Shown here in pieces: positions 16,318 through 25,132 of a DNA stretch of 64,000 nucleotides. Source of the DNA: Thermodesulfomicrobium sp. WS. GTDB taxonomy: Bacteria; Desulfobacterota; Desulfovibrionia; Desulfovibrionales; Desulfomicrobiaceae. The position numbers and the translations under genes were made by a program. Where the stretch lies: assembly GCF_027925145.1 (NCBI RefSeq), contig NZ_AP027130.1, forward strand, positions 2,062,537 through 2,126,536, given 5' to 3'. The first letter of the stretch is position 1. Each line of letters begins with the position of its first letter. Under the pieces are notes generated by a model. That model did no database searches and was not told the origin of the DNA. It was given only the letters and a program-made list of their open reading frames with translations.

Positions 16318-17613
16318 CTACGCGGGAGGATGGGCGGCCACCACCGCCACCACGGCCTGGCACAAGTGGACCAGGTCTTCCTCGCTGATGACGTATGGCG
16401 GCATGACGTATACCAAGCGGCCAAAAGGCCGCACCCACACACCGGCGTGCACCAAAGCGGGTTGTATGACCGCCATGTGCACCGGCGCCGTGAGCTCCAC
16501 CACACCGATCCCTCCGAGTACCCGCACCTCGGCCACATGGGGGAGGTCCTGACACGGAGCCAAACCCTCCCGCAAAAGCGCCTCCATGCGCGACACGGCC
16601 TGCCGCCAGCCCCCCTGCCGCACGAGTTCCAGCGATGCCCGGGCCACGGCGCAGGCGAGCGGATTGGCCATGAAGGTCGGGCCATGCATGAGGCATCCCG
16701 GCCCACCGGCATTGACCCCCTGGGCCACTGCAGCAGTGGCGAGCACCGCCCCCAACGTGAGGTAGCCGCCAGTAAGCGCTTTCCCTACGGCCATGATGTC
16801 CGGAGAAATCCCGGCGTGTTCACAAGCGAACATGCGGCCGGTGCGGCCAAAGCCGGTAGCGATCTCGTCGGCGATGAGCAGCACGTCAAAGGCGTCGCAC
16901 AACCGCCGTGCCGCACGCAAGAATTGCGGGTGGTAGAAATACATGCCGCCCGCCCCCTGCACCACCGGCTCCAGCACCAGGGCCGCGATCTCGCTTCCGT
17001 GGCGCGCCAGCACCTCCTCGAGGGCGGCCATAGCCTGGTCATCCCAGGGAGCACCCCAAGGCACTGCCGGGCGGGGCACAAACAAATGCTGCGGCAAGAT
17101 GCGCGCGAAATGGGCGTGCATGCCGTTTTCCGGGTCACACACGCTCATGGCGCCCAAGGTATCCCCATGGTAGCCGCCGCGCAGGGCCACCAACCGGCAT
17201 TTTTCCGGCCGCCCCCGCCCCATCCAGTACTGAAAGGCCATCTTCATGGCCACTTCCATGGCCACGGAGCCCGAGTCGGCAAAGAACACCACGGAGAGCG
17301 GTTCCGGCGCCAATTCCACCAATTCCCGCGCCAAGAGCACTGCCGGCTCGTGGGTGATGCCGCCAAACATCACATGGGCCATGCGAGAGAGCTGCCGGGT
17401 GATGGCCGCATCCAGCTCGGGGTGGCGATAACCATGAATGACCGCCCACCACGACGCCATGCCGTCGATGAGTTCCCGGCCATCGGCCAAGCGCAGGCGG
17501 GCACCCTGGGCGGACTCCACCACCACCGGAGGCATGGCCGCAGGCATGGTGGCATACGGATGCCACACATGCTGGCGATCCAGCTCAAGGAGGTGGCGCA
17601 GGGCAGGGTCCAT
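16318..17613 (-). CDS. bioA: Adenosylmethionine-8-amino-7-oxononanoate aminotransferase
   Basis: The 431-residue PLP enzyme converts 8-amino-7-oxononanoate to 7,8-diaminononanoate in biotin synthesis. Family features are VWHPYA near residue 16, RGGYHGDT (Tyr148), IADEIATGFGRTG and the PLP lysine Lys278 in VGKALTGGY. The length is typical. No other bio gene is in the window, so it is a detached member of the pathway. The gene is divergent from queA with only 55 bases between the starts, so the promoters must overlap. Confidence 0.96.
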   Translation of the reverse strand: MDPALRHLLELDRQHVWHPYATMPAAMPPVVVESAQGARLRLADGRELIDGMASWWAVIHGYRHPELDAAITRQLSRMAHVMFGGITHEPAVLLARELVELAPEPLSVVFFADSGSVAMEVAMKMAFQYWMGRGRPEKCRLVALRGGYHGDTLGAMSVCDPENGMHAHFARILPQHLFVPRPAVPWGAPWDDQAMAALEEVLARHGSEIAALVLEPVVQGAGGMYFYHPQFLRAARRLCDAFDVLLIADEIATGFGRTGRMFACEHAGISPDIMAVGKALTGGYLTLGAVLATAAVAQGVNAGGPGCLMHGPTFMANPLACAVARASLELVRQGGWRQAVSRMEALLREGLAPCQDLPHVAEVRVLGGIGVVELTAPVHMAVIQPALVHAGVWVRPFGRLVYVMPPYVISEEDLVHLCQAVVAVVAAHPPA

Positions 17614-17668
17614 GACCGGAAGCCTCCCATGGGTTGCGGGCGAGCGCCCTTTGCACTACGGGGCGCCC

Positions 17669-18751
17669 ATGGTTGCCTCGCCCCCTATCCCAGAACGCTA
17701 TTGCCTGCAATCCTACATCTACGAGTTGCCTGAAGATCGCATCGCGCAGACGCCAGCGAAACAGCGTGAGGCATCCCGACTGCTCGTGGTCCCCCGTGAA
17801 GGCTCGATATTTTCCGAGCACGCCTTTGCCGAGCTCCCCCAGCTTCTGCCCTCCGAGGCGCTGCTCGTCTTCAACACCACCAAGGTGCTGCCGGCCCGGC
17901 TGCTCGCCACCAAGCCCACGGGCGGCAAGAGCGAATTTCTCCTCCTCACTCCCCTTCCCCGCATTGTCCCGGAGCCGGACGGCACAGGCTGGCAGGCCGA
18001 GGCCGAAGGGCTGGTGCGCGGCCTCAAGCCAGGGCAAGCCCTCGATTTTCACGGCCTTGAGGTGCGCGTCCTCGAGCGCATGGACTTCGGCCGCTGCCGC
18101 GTGCGCCTTACCTGGCAGGGGGAGCTTGCGGACATCTTTCTGCGCCACGGGCACATGCCGCTTCCGCCGTACATCGACCGTCCCGACACCCACGAGGACG
18201 AGGAGCGCTACCAAACCGTGTACGCCGATCCCGCCAAGCTCGGGTCCGTGGCCGCCCCTACCGCAGGACTCCACTTCACCCCGCAAATCCTCGCTGCCCT
18301 CCGCGAACGCGGGATGCAGACGGTGGCGGTCTGCCTCTACGTCGGCTACGGGACCTTCAGCCCGGTACGCTGCGCGGACATCCGCGAGCACCGCATGCAC
18401 GCCGAGTTCATCGAGGTTTCCGAGCATGCGGCCCAGGCCATTGCCCAGGCCAAGGCCCAAGGCCGGCCCGTCGTGGCCGTAGGGACCACGTCTGCCCGCA
18501 CCCTAGAGAGCCTGCCGGTCAGAACCGGCGGCATCCACCCCTACCAGGGCTGGACCGACCTCTACATCCTTCCCGGCCACCGCTTCCAGGTGGTGGACAG
18601 TCTCATCACCAACTTCCACTTGCCCGCATCGAGCCTGCTCATTATGGTCGCCGCGCTGGCGAGCCTAACCACCATCCGCGCCGCCTACGCGCAAGCGGTG
18701 CAATCCGGTTTCCGATTTTTTTCCTATGGCGACGCCATGCTCATCCGCTAA
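17669..18751 (+). CDS. queA: S-adenosylmethionine:tRNA ribosyltransferase-isomerase
   Basis: The 360-residue enzyme makes epoxyqueuosine in tRNA. It has the QueA features YELPEDRIAQTPAKQR, the central DRPDTHEDEERYQTVYA and GSVAAPTAGLHFT, and the C-terminal SLITNFHLPASSLLIMVAAL. The frame extends upstream over the bioA start region; I chose the ATG at 17669 because QueA proteins start about 18 residues before the YELP motif. Its stop is 22 bases before the ferredoxin-like gene, so it may lead a mixed operon. Confidence 0.96.
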   Translation: MVASPPIPERYCLQSYIYELPEDRIAQTPAKQREASRLLVVPREGSIFSEHAFAELPQLLPSEALLVFNTTKVLPARLLATKPTGGKSEFLLLTPLPRIVPEPDGTGWQAEAEGLVRGLKPGQALDFHGLEVRVLERMDFGRCRVRLTWQGELADIFLRHGHMPLPPYIDRPDTHEDEERYQTVYADPAKLGSVAAPTAGLHFTPQILAALRERGMQTVAVCLYVGYGTFSPVRCADIREHRMHAEFIEVSEHAAQAIAQAKAQGRPVVAVGTTSARTLESLPVRTGGIHPYQGWTDLYILPGHRFQVVDSLITNFHLPASSLLIMVAALASLTTIRAAYAQAVQSGFRFFSYGDAMLIR

Positions 18752-18773
18752 CCCCACCCCTCGGAGGTCGCTT

Positions 18774-19001
18774 ATGCCAAGCCGCGTCCAATTCCGGGAA
18801 GACCGCTGCAAAGGCTGCCTGCTCTGTGTCCAGGCCTGCCCCAGCGGCATCATCCAGCAATCTTCCCGTTTCAACCAACAGGGCTACAAAGTAGCCGAAG
18901 TCCCTGCCGAACGCATGGCGGAATGCAAAGGCTGCGCCTTTTGCGCCCTCATGTGCCCGGATTTCGCCATCCATGTCTTCAAAACCAAGGAGGCCGCATG
19001 A
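18774..19001 (+). CDS. 2-oxoacid:ferredoxin oxidoreductase, ferredoxin-like subunit
   Basis: The 75-residue protein has two [4Fe-4S] motifs, CKGCLLCVQACP and CKGCAFCALMCP, and little else, as in the delta subunits of four-subunit KOR/VOR enzymes. It passes electrons from the thiamine site to an external ferredoxin. CGGAGG precedes the ATG at 18774. Its stop overlaps the alpha subunit start as ATGA. Confidence 0.93.
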   Translation: MPSRVQFREDRCKGCLLCVQACPSGIIQQSSRFNQQGYKVAEVPAERMAECKGCAFCALMCPDFAIHVFKTKEAA

Positions 19002-20059
19002 GCGAGCGCGTCTTCCTCAAAGGCAATGAGGCCATCGCCCGGGCGGCGCTTGCCGCGGGCATGCGCTGCTATTTCGGCTACCCCATCACCCCGCAAAACG
19101 ACATCCCGGAACTCCTTTCCGCGGAGCTGCCCAAGGCGGGCGGAGAGTTCGTCCAGGCGGAAAGTGAAGTGGCCGCCGCCAACATGCTGCTTGGCGCCGC
19201 GGCCTGCGGGGTACGCGCCATGACCACGTCCTCAAGCCCCGGCATCTCCCTCATGCAGGAAGCCATCTCCTACATGGCCGGCAGCGAACTCCCCGGAGTC
19301 ATCGTCAATATGAATCGTGGCGGCCCGGGTCTGGGGGACATCGGCCCCTCACAGGGGGATTACTACCAGTCCACCCGCGGCGGCGGCCATGGCGACTACC
19401 GCACCCTGGTGCTCGCCCCCGGCACGGTGCAAGAGGCCTACGATCTCACCATGCTCGCCTTCGACCTTGCCTTTCACTACCGCAACCCGGTCATAGTGCT
19501 CGGAGACGCCATCCTCGGGCAGATGAAAGAACCGGTCACCCCTCATGCCCCCGCCCGCACCGCTGATCCTGAGGCCGCAAGCTGGTGTTTGGAAGGCGCC
19601 GTGGGTCGACCCGGGCGCATCATCAAATCGCTCTTCCTGGAAGACGGGGCCTTGGCAGGACAAAACACCCGCCTGGCCGCCAAGTACCAGGCCATGGAGG
19701 CGGAGATCCGCGCCGAACAATTCCTCGTGGAGGACGCCGAACTCGTCGTGGTGGCGTATGGATCCATCGGCCGCATCGCCAAGAGCACGGTGCGCAAGCT
19801 GCGCAACGCCGGACACAGAGTGGGGCTGGTGCGGCCCATCACCCTCTTCCCCTTCCCCTCGGCCATGCTGCGCGCCCTTGCCGACCAGGGCAAACGCTTC
19901 CTCACCATCGAACACAACCTGGGACAAATGGTGGATGACGTGCGCCTGGCCATCCGCACGGTGGCCGACAGTGCCTTTCACGGCCATCTGCCCGGCAACC
20001 TGCCCACGCCCAACGACTTCGAAGCCCCAATCCTGGCCGCCCTTGGCGCCGACCACTAA
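18998..20059 (+). CDS. vorB: 2-oxoacid:ferredoxin oxidoreductase, alpha subunit (VorB-like)
   Basis: The 353-residue subunit matches the pyrimidine-binding and core part of the enzyme: FGYPITPQNDIPE near residue 27, TSSSPGISLMQE, NMNRGGPGLGDIGPSQGDY and the C-terminal FLTIEHNLGQM. Together with the next two genes it forms a cytoplasmic CoA-dependent enzyme that oxidises a branched-chain 2-oxoacid or 2-oxoglutarate. The VorB-like naming follows the usual annotation of this family; the real substrate cannot be read from sequence. Confidence 0.92.
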   Translation: MSERVFLKGNEAIARAALAAGMRCYFGYPITPQNDIPELLSAELPKAGGEFVQAESEVAAANMLLGAAACGVRAMTTSSSPGISLMQEAISYMAGSELPGVIVNMNRGGPGLGDIGPSQGDYYQSTRGGGHGDYRTLVLAPGTVQEAYDLTMLAFDLAFHYRNPVIVLGDAILGQMKEPVTPHAPARTADPEAASWCLEGAVGRPGRIIKSLFLEDGALAGQNTRLAAKYQAMEAEIRAEQFLVEDAELVVVAYGSIGRIAKSTVRKLRNAGHRVGLVRPITLFPFPSAMLRALADQGKRFLTIEHNLGQMVDDVRLAIRTVADSAFHGHLPGNLPTPNDFEAPILAALGADH

Positions 20060-20071
20060 CGGGAGACCAGC

Positions 20072-20830
20072 ATGCAGGAAATCCGCGTCACCAATTATCC
20101 GGAAGTCTTGGTGGATCGTCCCACCCACTACTGCCCTGGGTGCCAACATGGCATCGCCCACCGCTTGGTGGCCGAGGCCCTCACCGACCTGGGGGTGGTG
20201 GACAAGACCATCGCCGTAAGCTCCATCGGCTGTTCCGTGTTCCTCTACAACTACCTCAACCTCGACACCGTAGAAGCCCCCCATGGCCGGGCCCCGGCCG
20301 TAGCCACGGGCGTCAAACGCGCCCGACCCGACGCCGTGGTCTTCACCTACCAGGGCGACGGCGACCTGGCCTCCATCGGCATGGCGGAAATCATGCACTG
20401 CGCCAACCGTGGCGAGCGGGTAACCGTCATCTTCGTCAACAACACGGTGTACGGCATGACCGGCGGCCAGATGGCCCCCACCACCCTGGTGGGCCAAAAG
20501 ACCACCACCTGCCCGGGCGGCCGTTGTCTGGAGCGCGAAGGCGCTCCCATCCGCATGAGCGAGATCATCGCCAGCCTCGGGGGCACGACCTACTGTGAGC
20601 GCGTGGCCGTCAACACGGTGAAAAACGTCCTTGGCGCCAAGAAGGCCATCCGCAAGGCGTTTCAATACCAACTGGACGGCAAGGGGTTTTCCTTCGTAGA
20701 AGTCCTCGCCACCTGCCCCACCAATTGGCGCATGACGCCGGTGGCGGCCAATGAACGGGTCGCCACAGAAATGATCCCCTACTTCCCCTTAGGGACCTTC
20801 AAAGACATCGCCGCCACGGAGGGAGCCTAA
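20072..20830 (+). CDS. vorA: 2-oxoacid:ferredoxin oxidoreductase, beta (TPP-binding) subunit
   Basis: The 252-residue subunit carries the thiamine pyrophosphate binding motif GDGDLASIGMAEIMHCANR with downstream VNNTVYGMTGGQMAPTT, and an N-terminal THYCPGCQHG cysteine pair. It supplies the catalytic site with the alpha subunit. It starts 12 bases after the alpha gene and ends two bases before the gamma gene. Thiamine demand here fits with thiBPQ uptake elsewhere in the window, though that is only an inference. Confidence 0.94.
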   Translation: MQEIRVTNYPEVLVDRPTHYCPGCQHGIAHRLVAEALTDLGVVDKTIAVSSIGCSVFLYNYLNLDTVEAPHGRAPAVATGVKRARPDAVVFTYQGDGDLASIGMAEIMHCANRGERVTVIFVNNTVYGMTGGQMAPTTLVGQKTTTCPGGRCLEREGAPIRMSEIIASLGGTTYCERVAVNTVKNVLGAKKAIRKAFQYQLDGKGFSFVEVLATCPTNWRMTPVAANERVATEMIPYFPLGTFKDIAATEGA

Positions 20831-20832
20831 CC

Positions 20833-21375
20833 ATGTACATGGATGCCATTATCGCCGGTTTCGGCGGCCAGGGAGTCATGCTCATCGGCAACCTCCTCGC
20901 CTATGCGGGGATGCACCACGGCCTGGAAGTCACCTACATCCCGGTGTATGGCCCCGAGATGCGCGGGGGCACGGCCAATTGCACCGTGGTGCTCTCGGAC
21001 GAGCCCATCGGCTCGCCCATCATCCACACCCCGCAAAGCCTCATCATCATGAACGGCCCCTCGCTCACCAAGTTCGCCCCCCGGCTGGTGGACGGCGGCA
21101 TTCTGGTGCTCAACACCTCGCTGGTGCCGGAAGAAACCGCCGATGCCTCCCGGGTGCGGGTCATCGGAGTGCCGGCCAATGCGATCGCCGACGGCATCGG
21201 CAACACGCGCATGGCCAACATGGTGGCCCTCGGCGCCTACGTGGCCGCCACGGGGGTCGTGCCCTTGGACGTGGTGGAGGCCAGCCTCTCTTCGGTCATC
21301 TCCAGCCACTACAGCCACCTGATCCCCAAAAACGTCGAGGCCCTGCGCGCAGGCGCGGCTTGTGTGAAGCGCTGA
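20833..21375 (+). CDS. 2-oxoacid:ferredoxin oxidoreductase, gamma subunit
   Basis: The 180-residue subunit has the gamma-family signatures IAGFGGQGVMLIGNLLA and YGPEMRGGTANCTVVLSD, and binds coenzyme A. It completes the delta-alpha-beta-gamma order. Its stop overlaps the aroE start as TGATG, so aroE translation is coupled to it. Confidence 0.94.
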   Translation: MYMDAIIAGFGGQGVMLIGNLLAYAGMHHGLEVTYIPVYGPEMRGGTANCTVVLSDEPIGSPIIHTPQSLIIMNGPSLTKFAPRLVDGGILVLNTSLVPEETADASRVRVIGVPANAIADGIGNTRMANMVALGAYVAATGVVPLDVVEASLSSVISSHYSHLIPKNVEALRAGAACVKR

Positions 21376-22178
21376 TGCTGCTTTTGGGTGTCGTCGGTCA
21401 TCCCGTGGGGCATTCCTTAAGTCCCCGGCTCCACAACTGGGCCCTGCGCCACGCAGGGCTCTGTGGGGCCTACCACGCCTGGGACATCGCGCCCCACGAC
21501 CTCGCGGCCTTTGTCCAGGCGGTGCGGCTGCTGCCCATCCATGGGGTGAGTGTCACCATCCCCCATAAGGAAGCCATTCTCCGCCGTGTGGATGCAGTGA
21601 CCCCGGAGGCAAAGGCCATAGGCGCGGCCAACACCCTTTTGTGGGCGGAGGGCAGACTGGTGGCGGACAACACCGATGTCACCGGCTTCATGGCCCCCAT
21701 CGCCGAGCTTTCCCCAGGCCGGGCCCTGGTGCTCGGTGCCGGGGGCGCGGCCCGGGCTGCGGTGTACGGACTTCGGAAGCGCGGCTGGCAGGTGGCGGTC
21801 ACGGCCAGAAACCTCGCCCGCGCCCAAACCTTGGCTACGGACTTGGGAGCCGAGGCCGTCCCCTGGGAAAAACGCACGCACCTCGATTTCGACCTCCTGG
21901 TGAACGCCACCCCACTGGGCATGCGCGGCCCCCAGGAAGACTGCTCGCCCTGGGAGGCAGCACTCCCGGCCGCGGCCACGGTGTACGACATGGTCTACAC
22001 CCCGGATCCCACGCGGCTTGTGCGCCACGCCCAAAAAAGCGGCTGCGCCACCATTTCGGGTCTGGCCATGTTCGTGGCCCAGGCCCAGGCCCAGTTCACC
22101 CGCTGGACCCAAGCCACCTTCCCCGGGGATCAGGCCCGCGCCCTCCTCGCCCAAGCGCTCTGCCCATGCCCCGCCTGA
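21375..22178 (+). CDS. aroE: Shikimate dehydrogenase
   Basis: The 267-residue NADP enzyme reduces 3-dehydroshikimate in aromatic amino acid synthesis. It shows GHPVGHSLSPRLHN at the start (shikimate-binding SLSP), VTIPHKEAIL with the catalytic lysine, NTDVTGF, and the nucleotide loop GAGGAARAAVYGL. The length is typical. It is not near other aro genes. The start overlaps the stop of the gamma subunit, and the end overlaps the EamA transporter by 13 bp. Confidence 0.95.
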   Translation: MLLLGVVGHPVGHSLSPRLHNWALRHAGLCGAYHAWDIAPHDLAAFVQAVRLLPIHGVSVTIPHKEAILRRVDAVTPEAKAIGAANTLLWAEGRLVADNTDVTGFMAPIAELSPGRALVLGAGGAARAAVYGLRKRGWQVAVTARNLARAQTLATDLGAEAVPWEKRTHLDFDLLVNATPLGMRGPQEDCSPWEAALPAAATVYDMVYTPDPTRLVRHAQKSGCATISGLAMFVAQAQAQFTRWTQATFPGDQARALLAQALCPCPA

Positions 22179-23077
22179 GTATCGCCCTTGCGGCCATCCT
22201 TTGGGGGACCACGGGCACGGCCCAGGCCCTGGCCTCCACGCAAGCGCATCCATTAGCAGTCGGGGCCATACGCCTGCTCATCGGGGCGGCCTGTCTCCTC
22301 GGTCTAGCCATGTTCGCCGATCGCCCCGGGCTTCTGCGTCCCTGGCCCCGCCGGGCAACCCTGCTGGCCGGGCTCGGGGTCGCCCTCTACCAGGTAAGCT
22401 TTTTCGCGGCGGTGAAGACCATGGGGGTAGCGGCAGGCACTGTCACGGCCATCGGCAGCGCGCCCGTGGCGGCGGGTATCCTCGGGTTTGTGCTCCATAG
22501 AGAGCGGCCGGCCTGGCCCTGGTATCCCGCCACGGCCCTGGCGGTCTGTGGCTGCGCGCTCCTCACTTCTTCCCATGCGGGGGAGATTTCCTGGGCCGGC
22601 ATGCCGCTCGCCCTCGGGGCAGGCTTCTCCTATGCCCTCTACTGCGCCGCCTGCAAAAGCATCCTTCGGGATCGACGGCCGGAGACCGCCATGGCCGGCG
22701 TCTTCGGCATCGCCGCAGTGCTGCTTGCCCCACTGCTGGGAATTCTCGATATGACCTGGCTCTGGGAGCTCCGCTCCATGGCTGCCATGGCGCACCTCGG
22801 GGTTGCCGCCACCGCCCTGGCCTACGTCCTCTTCTCGCGCGGGCTCACGAGCACCCCGGTGGCCACTGCGGTCACCATCTCGCTTCTGGAGCCACTGACC
22901 GCAACAGCCCTGGGGATCTTTCTCCTGCGCGAGCCCGTAAGCCCTGGCCAGCTCATGGGTATGGGAAGCATCCTCGCCGGCATGATGCTCCTTGCCGCAG
23001 AAGGCACGGTCTTGCCAAAAACTTCCTCGAGCCCTACTTTGAAGACCAAATATTCCAACCCGGGAGGAAGACCATGA
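22166..23077 (+). CDS. EamA/RhaT-family (DMT) membrane transporter
   Basis: The 303-residue protein has about ten hydrophobic segments in two repeated EamA halves, with AAILWGTTGTAQALAS at the start and ATALAYVLFSRGL and LLEPLTATALGIFLL in the second half. Members export metabolites such as amino acids; the substrate here is unknown. The ATG at 22166 overlaps the aroE end and the stop overlaps the next small gene as ATGA. Confidence 0.9.
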   Translation: MPRLSIALAAILWGTTGTAQALASTQAHPLAVGAIRLLIGAACLLGLAMFADRPGLLRPWPRRATLLAGLGVALYQVSFFAAVKTMGVAAGTVTAIGSAPVAAGILGFVLHRERPAWPWYPATALAVCGCALLTSSHAGEISWAGMPLALGAGFSYALYCAACKSILRDRRPETAMAGVFGIAAVLLAPLLGILDMTWLWELRSMAAMAHLGVAATALAYVLFSRGLTSTPVATAVTISLLEPLTATALGIFLLREPVSPGQLMGMGSILAGMMLLAAEGTVLPKTSSSPTLKTKYSNPGGRP

Positions 23078-23295
23078 CCGACAAACCCACCACCGAGACC
23101 CCCATGAGCATCCCAGCAGCCAAGGCCCCCAAGGCCCTGAGCGAGGATGCCAAGCCCGCCCTCCATGGCCAAAAGTTTCAGGAGCTCGACGCTTCCACGG
23201 CCGCCATGCTGGAATCCCAGGAAGTGCCCGCCATCCAAGGCAGTGACGAGGAATGGTGGTGCCCCAACCCCACCTGCGAAGTCATCGACAAATAG
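23074..23295 (+). CDS. Small protein with C-terminal CPNPTC, unknown function
   Basis: The 73-residue soluble protein is rich in Ala, Pro and Glu and ends with EEWWCPNPTCEVIDK, a short cysteine pair that could bind a metal. GGGAGGAAG precedes its ATG, which overlaps the stop of the transporter gene. It precedes lpxB by 36 bases. I do not recognise a family; translational coupling and a good ribosome site argue that it is real. Confidence 0.65.
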   Translation: MTDKPTTETPMSIPAAKAPKALSEDAKPALHGQKFQELDASTAAMLESQEVPAIQGSDEEWWCPNPTCEVIDK

Positions 23296-23331
23296 TCCCT
23301 TGGCCCGTGGAGTGCACGGGCCGTACTTTCT

Positions 23332-24453
23332 ATGCCCAACATATGGATCAATGCCGGTGAAATCTCCGGCGACGTCCACGGCGGACTTCTGGCGCGGGAG
23401 ATCCTCCGTCTCTGCCCCCAGGCCCGACTCTTCGGCATGGCCGGGCCGGCCATGCGCGCCACCGGGGTGAAGCCGCTGCTTGCCACCGAAGACCTCTCCG
23501 TCATGGGGGTCACCGAGGTCCTGGCCCACGCAGGCACCATCGTCAAACTCCTGCGCCGTACCCGCCGGGAGCTTGCCGCACAGCGCCCGGACCTCATGGT
23601 GGTCATCGATGCCCCGGACTACCACTTCCGCCTCCTTGCCATGGCCAAAAAACTCGGCATTCCATCGGTATACTACATCAGCCCCAAGCTCTGGGCCTGG
23701 CGGGAAAACCGCGCCCGATTCCTCAAAACACACGTGCGCCGCATCCTCTCCATCCTGCCCTTCGAGTCCGCGTTCTACGCCCGTTTCGGTATGGAGGTGG
23801 ATTTTGTGGGCCACCCCCTCGTGGACGCAGTCTGCACGCCCGAGGTGATGGCCATCCCCCCCGTCCCCGGACGCATCGCCGTGCTGCCCGGAAGCCGCCG
23901 CAGAGAACTCACCGCCCTGCTTCCCACCTTTGCCGAGGCATGCCGGCTCCTTACTCGCCGCTACCCGGGCCTGGAGTTTCTCCTCCCTGTGGCCCCGGGC
24001 ATCTCCGAAGCCATGGTGCGCAATCTCTGGAAAGGCGGCCCTGCCGTGCGCCTGGTGTCCGCCGCAGAGCGCTACCCAGGGATCCGCTCGTGCCAGCTGG
24101 CCCTGGCAGCCTCGGGCACCGTCACCCTGGAGACCGCCCTGCTCCACGTCCCCACCGTGGTGGCCTACCGTTTTTCGCCCCTCACCTATGCGGTGGGCAA
24201 GCGCGTGGTGCGGGTACCTTTCATCTCCCTGCCCAATCTCGTGCTGGGCGCCGAAGTCTTCCCGGAGCTTCTTCAAGATCAGGCCCACAGCGCCGCATTG
24301 GCAGCACACCTGGCGCTTTGGCTGGACACGCCCCAATGCGCAGAAACCGTGCGTACCCGTTTGCGCACCCTGCCGGAACTCCTGGGTGGCGGCGGCGCGG
24401 GAAAACGCGCAGCGCGCATCGTGCTGGAGGAAGCCCAGAGGAGGCACGCGTGA
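23332..24453 (+). CDS. lpxB: Lipid-A-disaccharide synthase
   Basis: The 373-residue glycosyltransferase condenses two UDP-glucosamine-derived lipids to make lipid A disaccharide. It shows INAGEISGDVHGGLLA, SPKLWAWRENRA, GHPLVD, VLPGSRRREL and AASGTVTLETAL, all typical of LpxB. It indicates an outer membrane with LPS. Its stop overlaps the GTG start of acpS. Other lpx genes are outside the window. Confidence 0.96.
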   Translation: MPNIWINAGEISGDVHGGLLAREILRLCPQARLFGMAGPAMRATGVKPLLATEDLSVMGVTEVLAHAGTIVKLLRRTRRELAAQRPDLMVVIDAPDYHFRLLAMAKKLGIPSVYYISPKLWAWRENRARFLKTHVRRILSILPFESAFYARFGMEVDFVGHPLVDAVCTPEVMAIPPVPGRIAVLPGSRRRELTALLPTFAEACRLLTRRYPGLEFLLPVAPGISEAMVRNLWKGGPAVRLVSAAERYPGIRSCQLALAASGTVTLETALLHVPTVVAYRFSPLTYAVGKRVVRVPFISLPNLVLGAEVFPELLQDQAHSAALAAHLALWLDTPQCAETVRTRLRTLPELLGGGGAGKRAARIVLEEAQRRHA

Positions 24454-24905
24454 TCCTCGGCCTTGGAGTGGACGTGGTGGAGATCGCCCGCATCGCCCGG
24501 GCCATGGAGCGGCTGGGAGAACGCTTCGCCCAACGCATCCTCCGACCCGAGGAAATGCGGGATACTCTGACTCCAACCTACGTAGCCGGGCGGTTTGCGG
24601 CTAAAGAAGCCCTGGTCAAGGCACTGGGCACAGGATTTACCCAAGGCATCGGCTTCCACGATTTCGCGGTTGTTTCGACCCCCAGCGGCGCCCCCCACGG
24701 ACTCCTCTTCGGGGCGGCGCATGAACGATTCCGGCAACTCGGTGGCTCCGCCCTGCACCTTTCCATCAGCCATAGCCGACAGCACGCTGTGGCCATGGCC
24801 ATCGTCGAAGGAGAAAGCACCTCCTCCCCGGTTCGAGCATGCAGGACAATCGCATTGGAGAATATATTCGAGGGCGTGCCCGGAGGCTCGATGCGATTGC
24901 CCTAG
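24450..24905 (+). CDS. acpS: Holo-[acyl-carrier-protein] synthase
   Basis: The enzyme transfers phosphopantetheine to acyl carrier protein. It begins with GTG overlapping the lpxB stop, with GAGGAGG upstream. The AcpS motifs GLGVDVVEIARI and RFAAKEALVKALGTG carry the magnesium-binding Asp and Glu, and LSISHSRQHAVAMAIVE is the C-terminal core. At 151 residues it is about 25 longer than usual; the tail after AIVEGES has no known role and may be an unstructured extension. Confidence 0.93.
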   Translation: MILGLGVDVVEIARIARAMERLGERFAQRILRPEEMRDTLTPTYVAGRFAAKEALVKALGTGFTQGIGFHDFAVVSTPSGAPHGLLFGAAHERFRQLGGSALHLSISHSRQHAVAMAIVEGESTSSPVRACRTIALENIFEGVPGGSMRLP

Positions 24906-24969
24906 CCCGCAGCCAGGAAACATCTTGACGGCCACGGCCCATTTGGGGCAAAGAGGCCTTCGCTTCCGA

Positions 24970-25045
24970 GCGGGTGTAGCTCAATTGGTAGAGTACAAGC
25001 TTCCCAAGCTTGGTGTCGCGAGTTCGATTCTCGTCACCCGCTCCA
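24970..25045 (+). tRNA. tRNA-Gly (CCC)
   Basis: The 76-base sequence folds as a tRNA: acceptor GCGGGTG paired with CACCCGC, D-arm GCTCAATTGGTAGAG, anticodon stem CAAGC/GCTTG with loop TTCCCAA (anticodon CCC), and the T-arm GTTCGATTC. The CCA end is encoded in the DNA. It lies between acpS and rimP. Confidence 0.96.
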
Positions 25046-25084
25046 CACCTCATGTATCCGTCCGCGACCGCGCGGAGAACCGAT

Positions 25085-25120
25085 GAGGGTGGGCCCGGTT
25101 TCGGTCCACCTTCTTTTTTT
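25085..25120 (+). terminator. Rho-independent terminator after tRNA-Gly
   Basis: GGTGGGCC (25088-25095) pairs with GGTCCACC (25103-25110) with one G-U pair, followed by TTCTTTTTTT. It separates the tRNA from the rimP-nusA operon, whose ATG lies a few bases downstream. Confidence 0.85.
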
Positions 25121-25132
25121 CTCGACCGCCCC

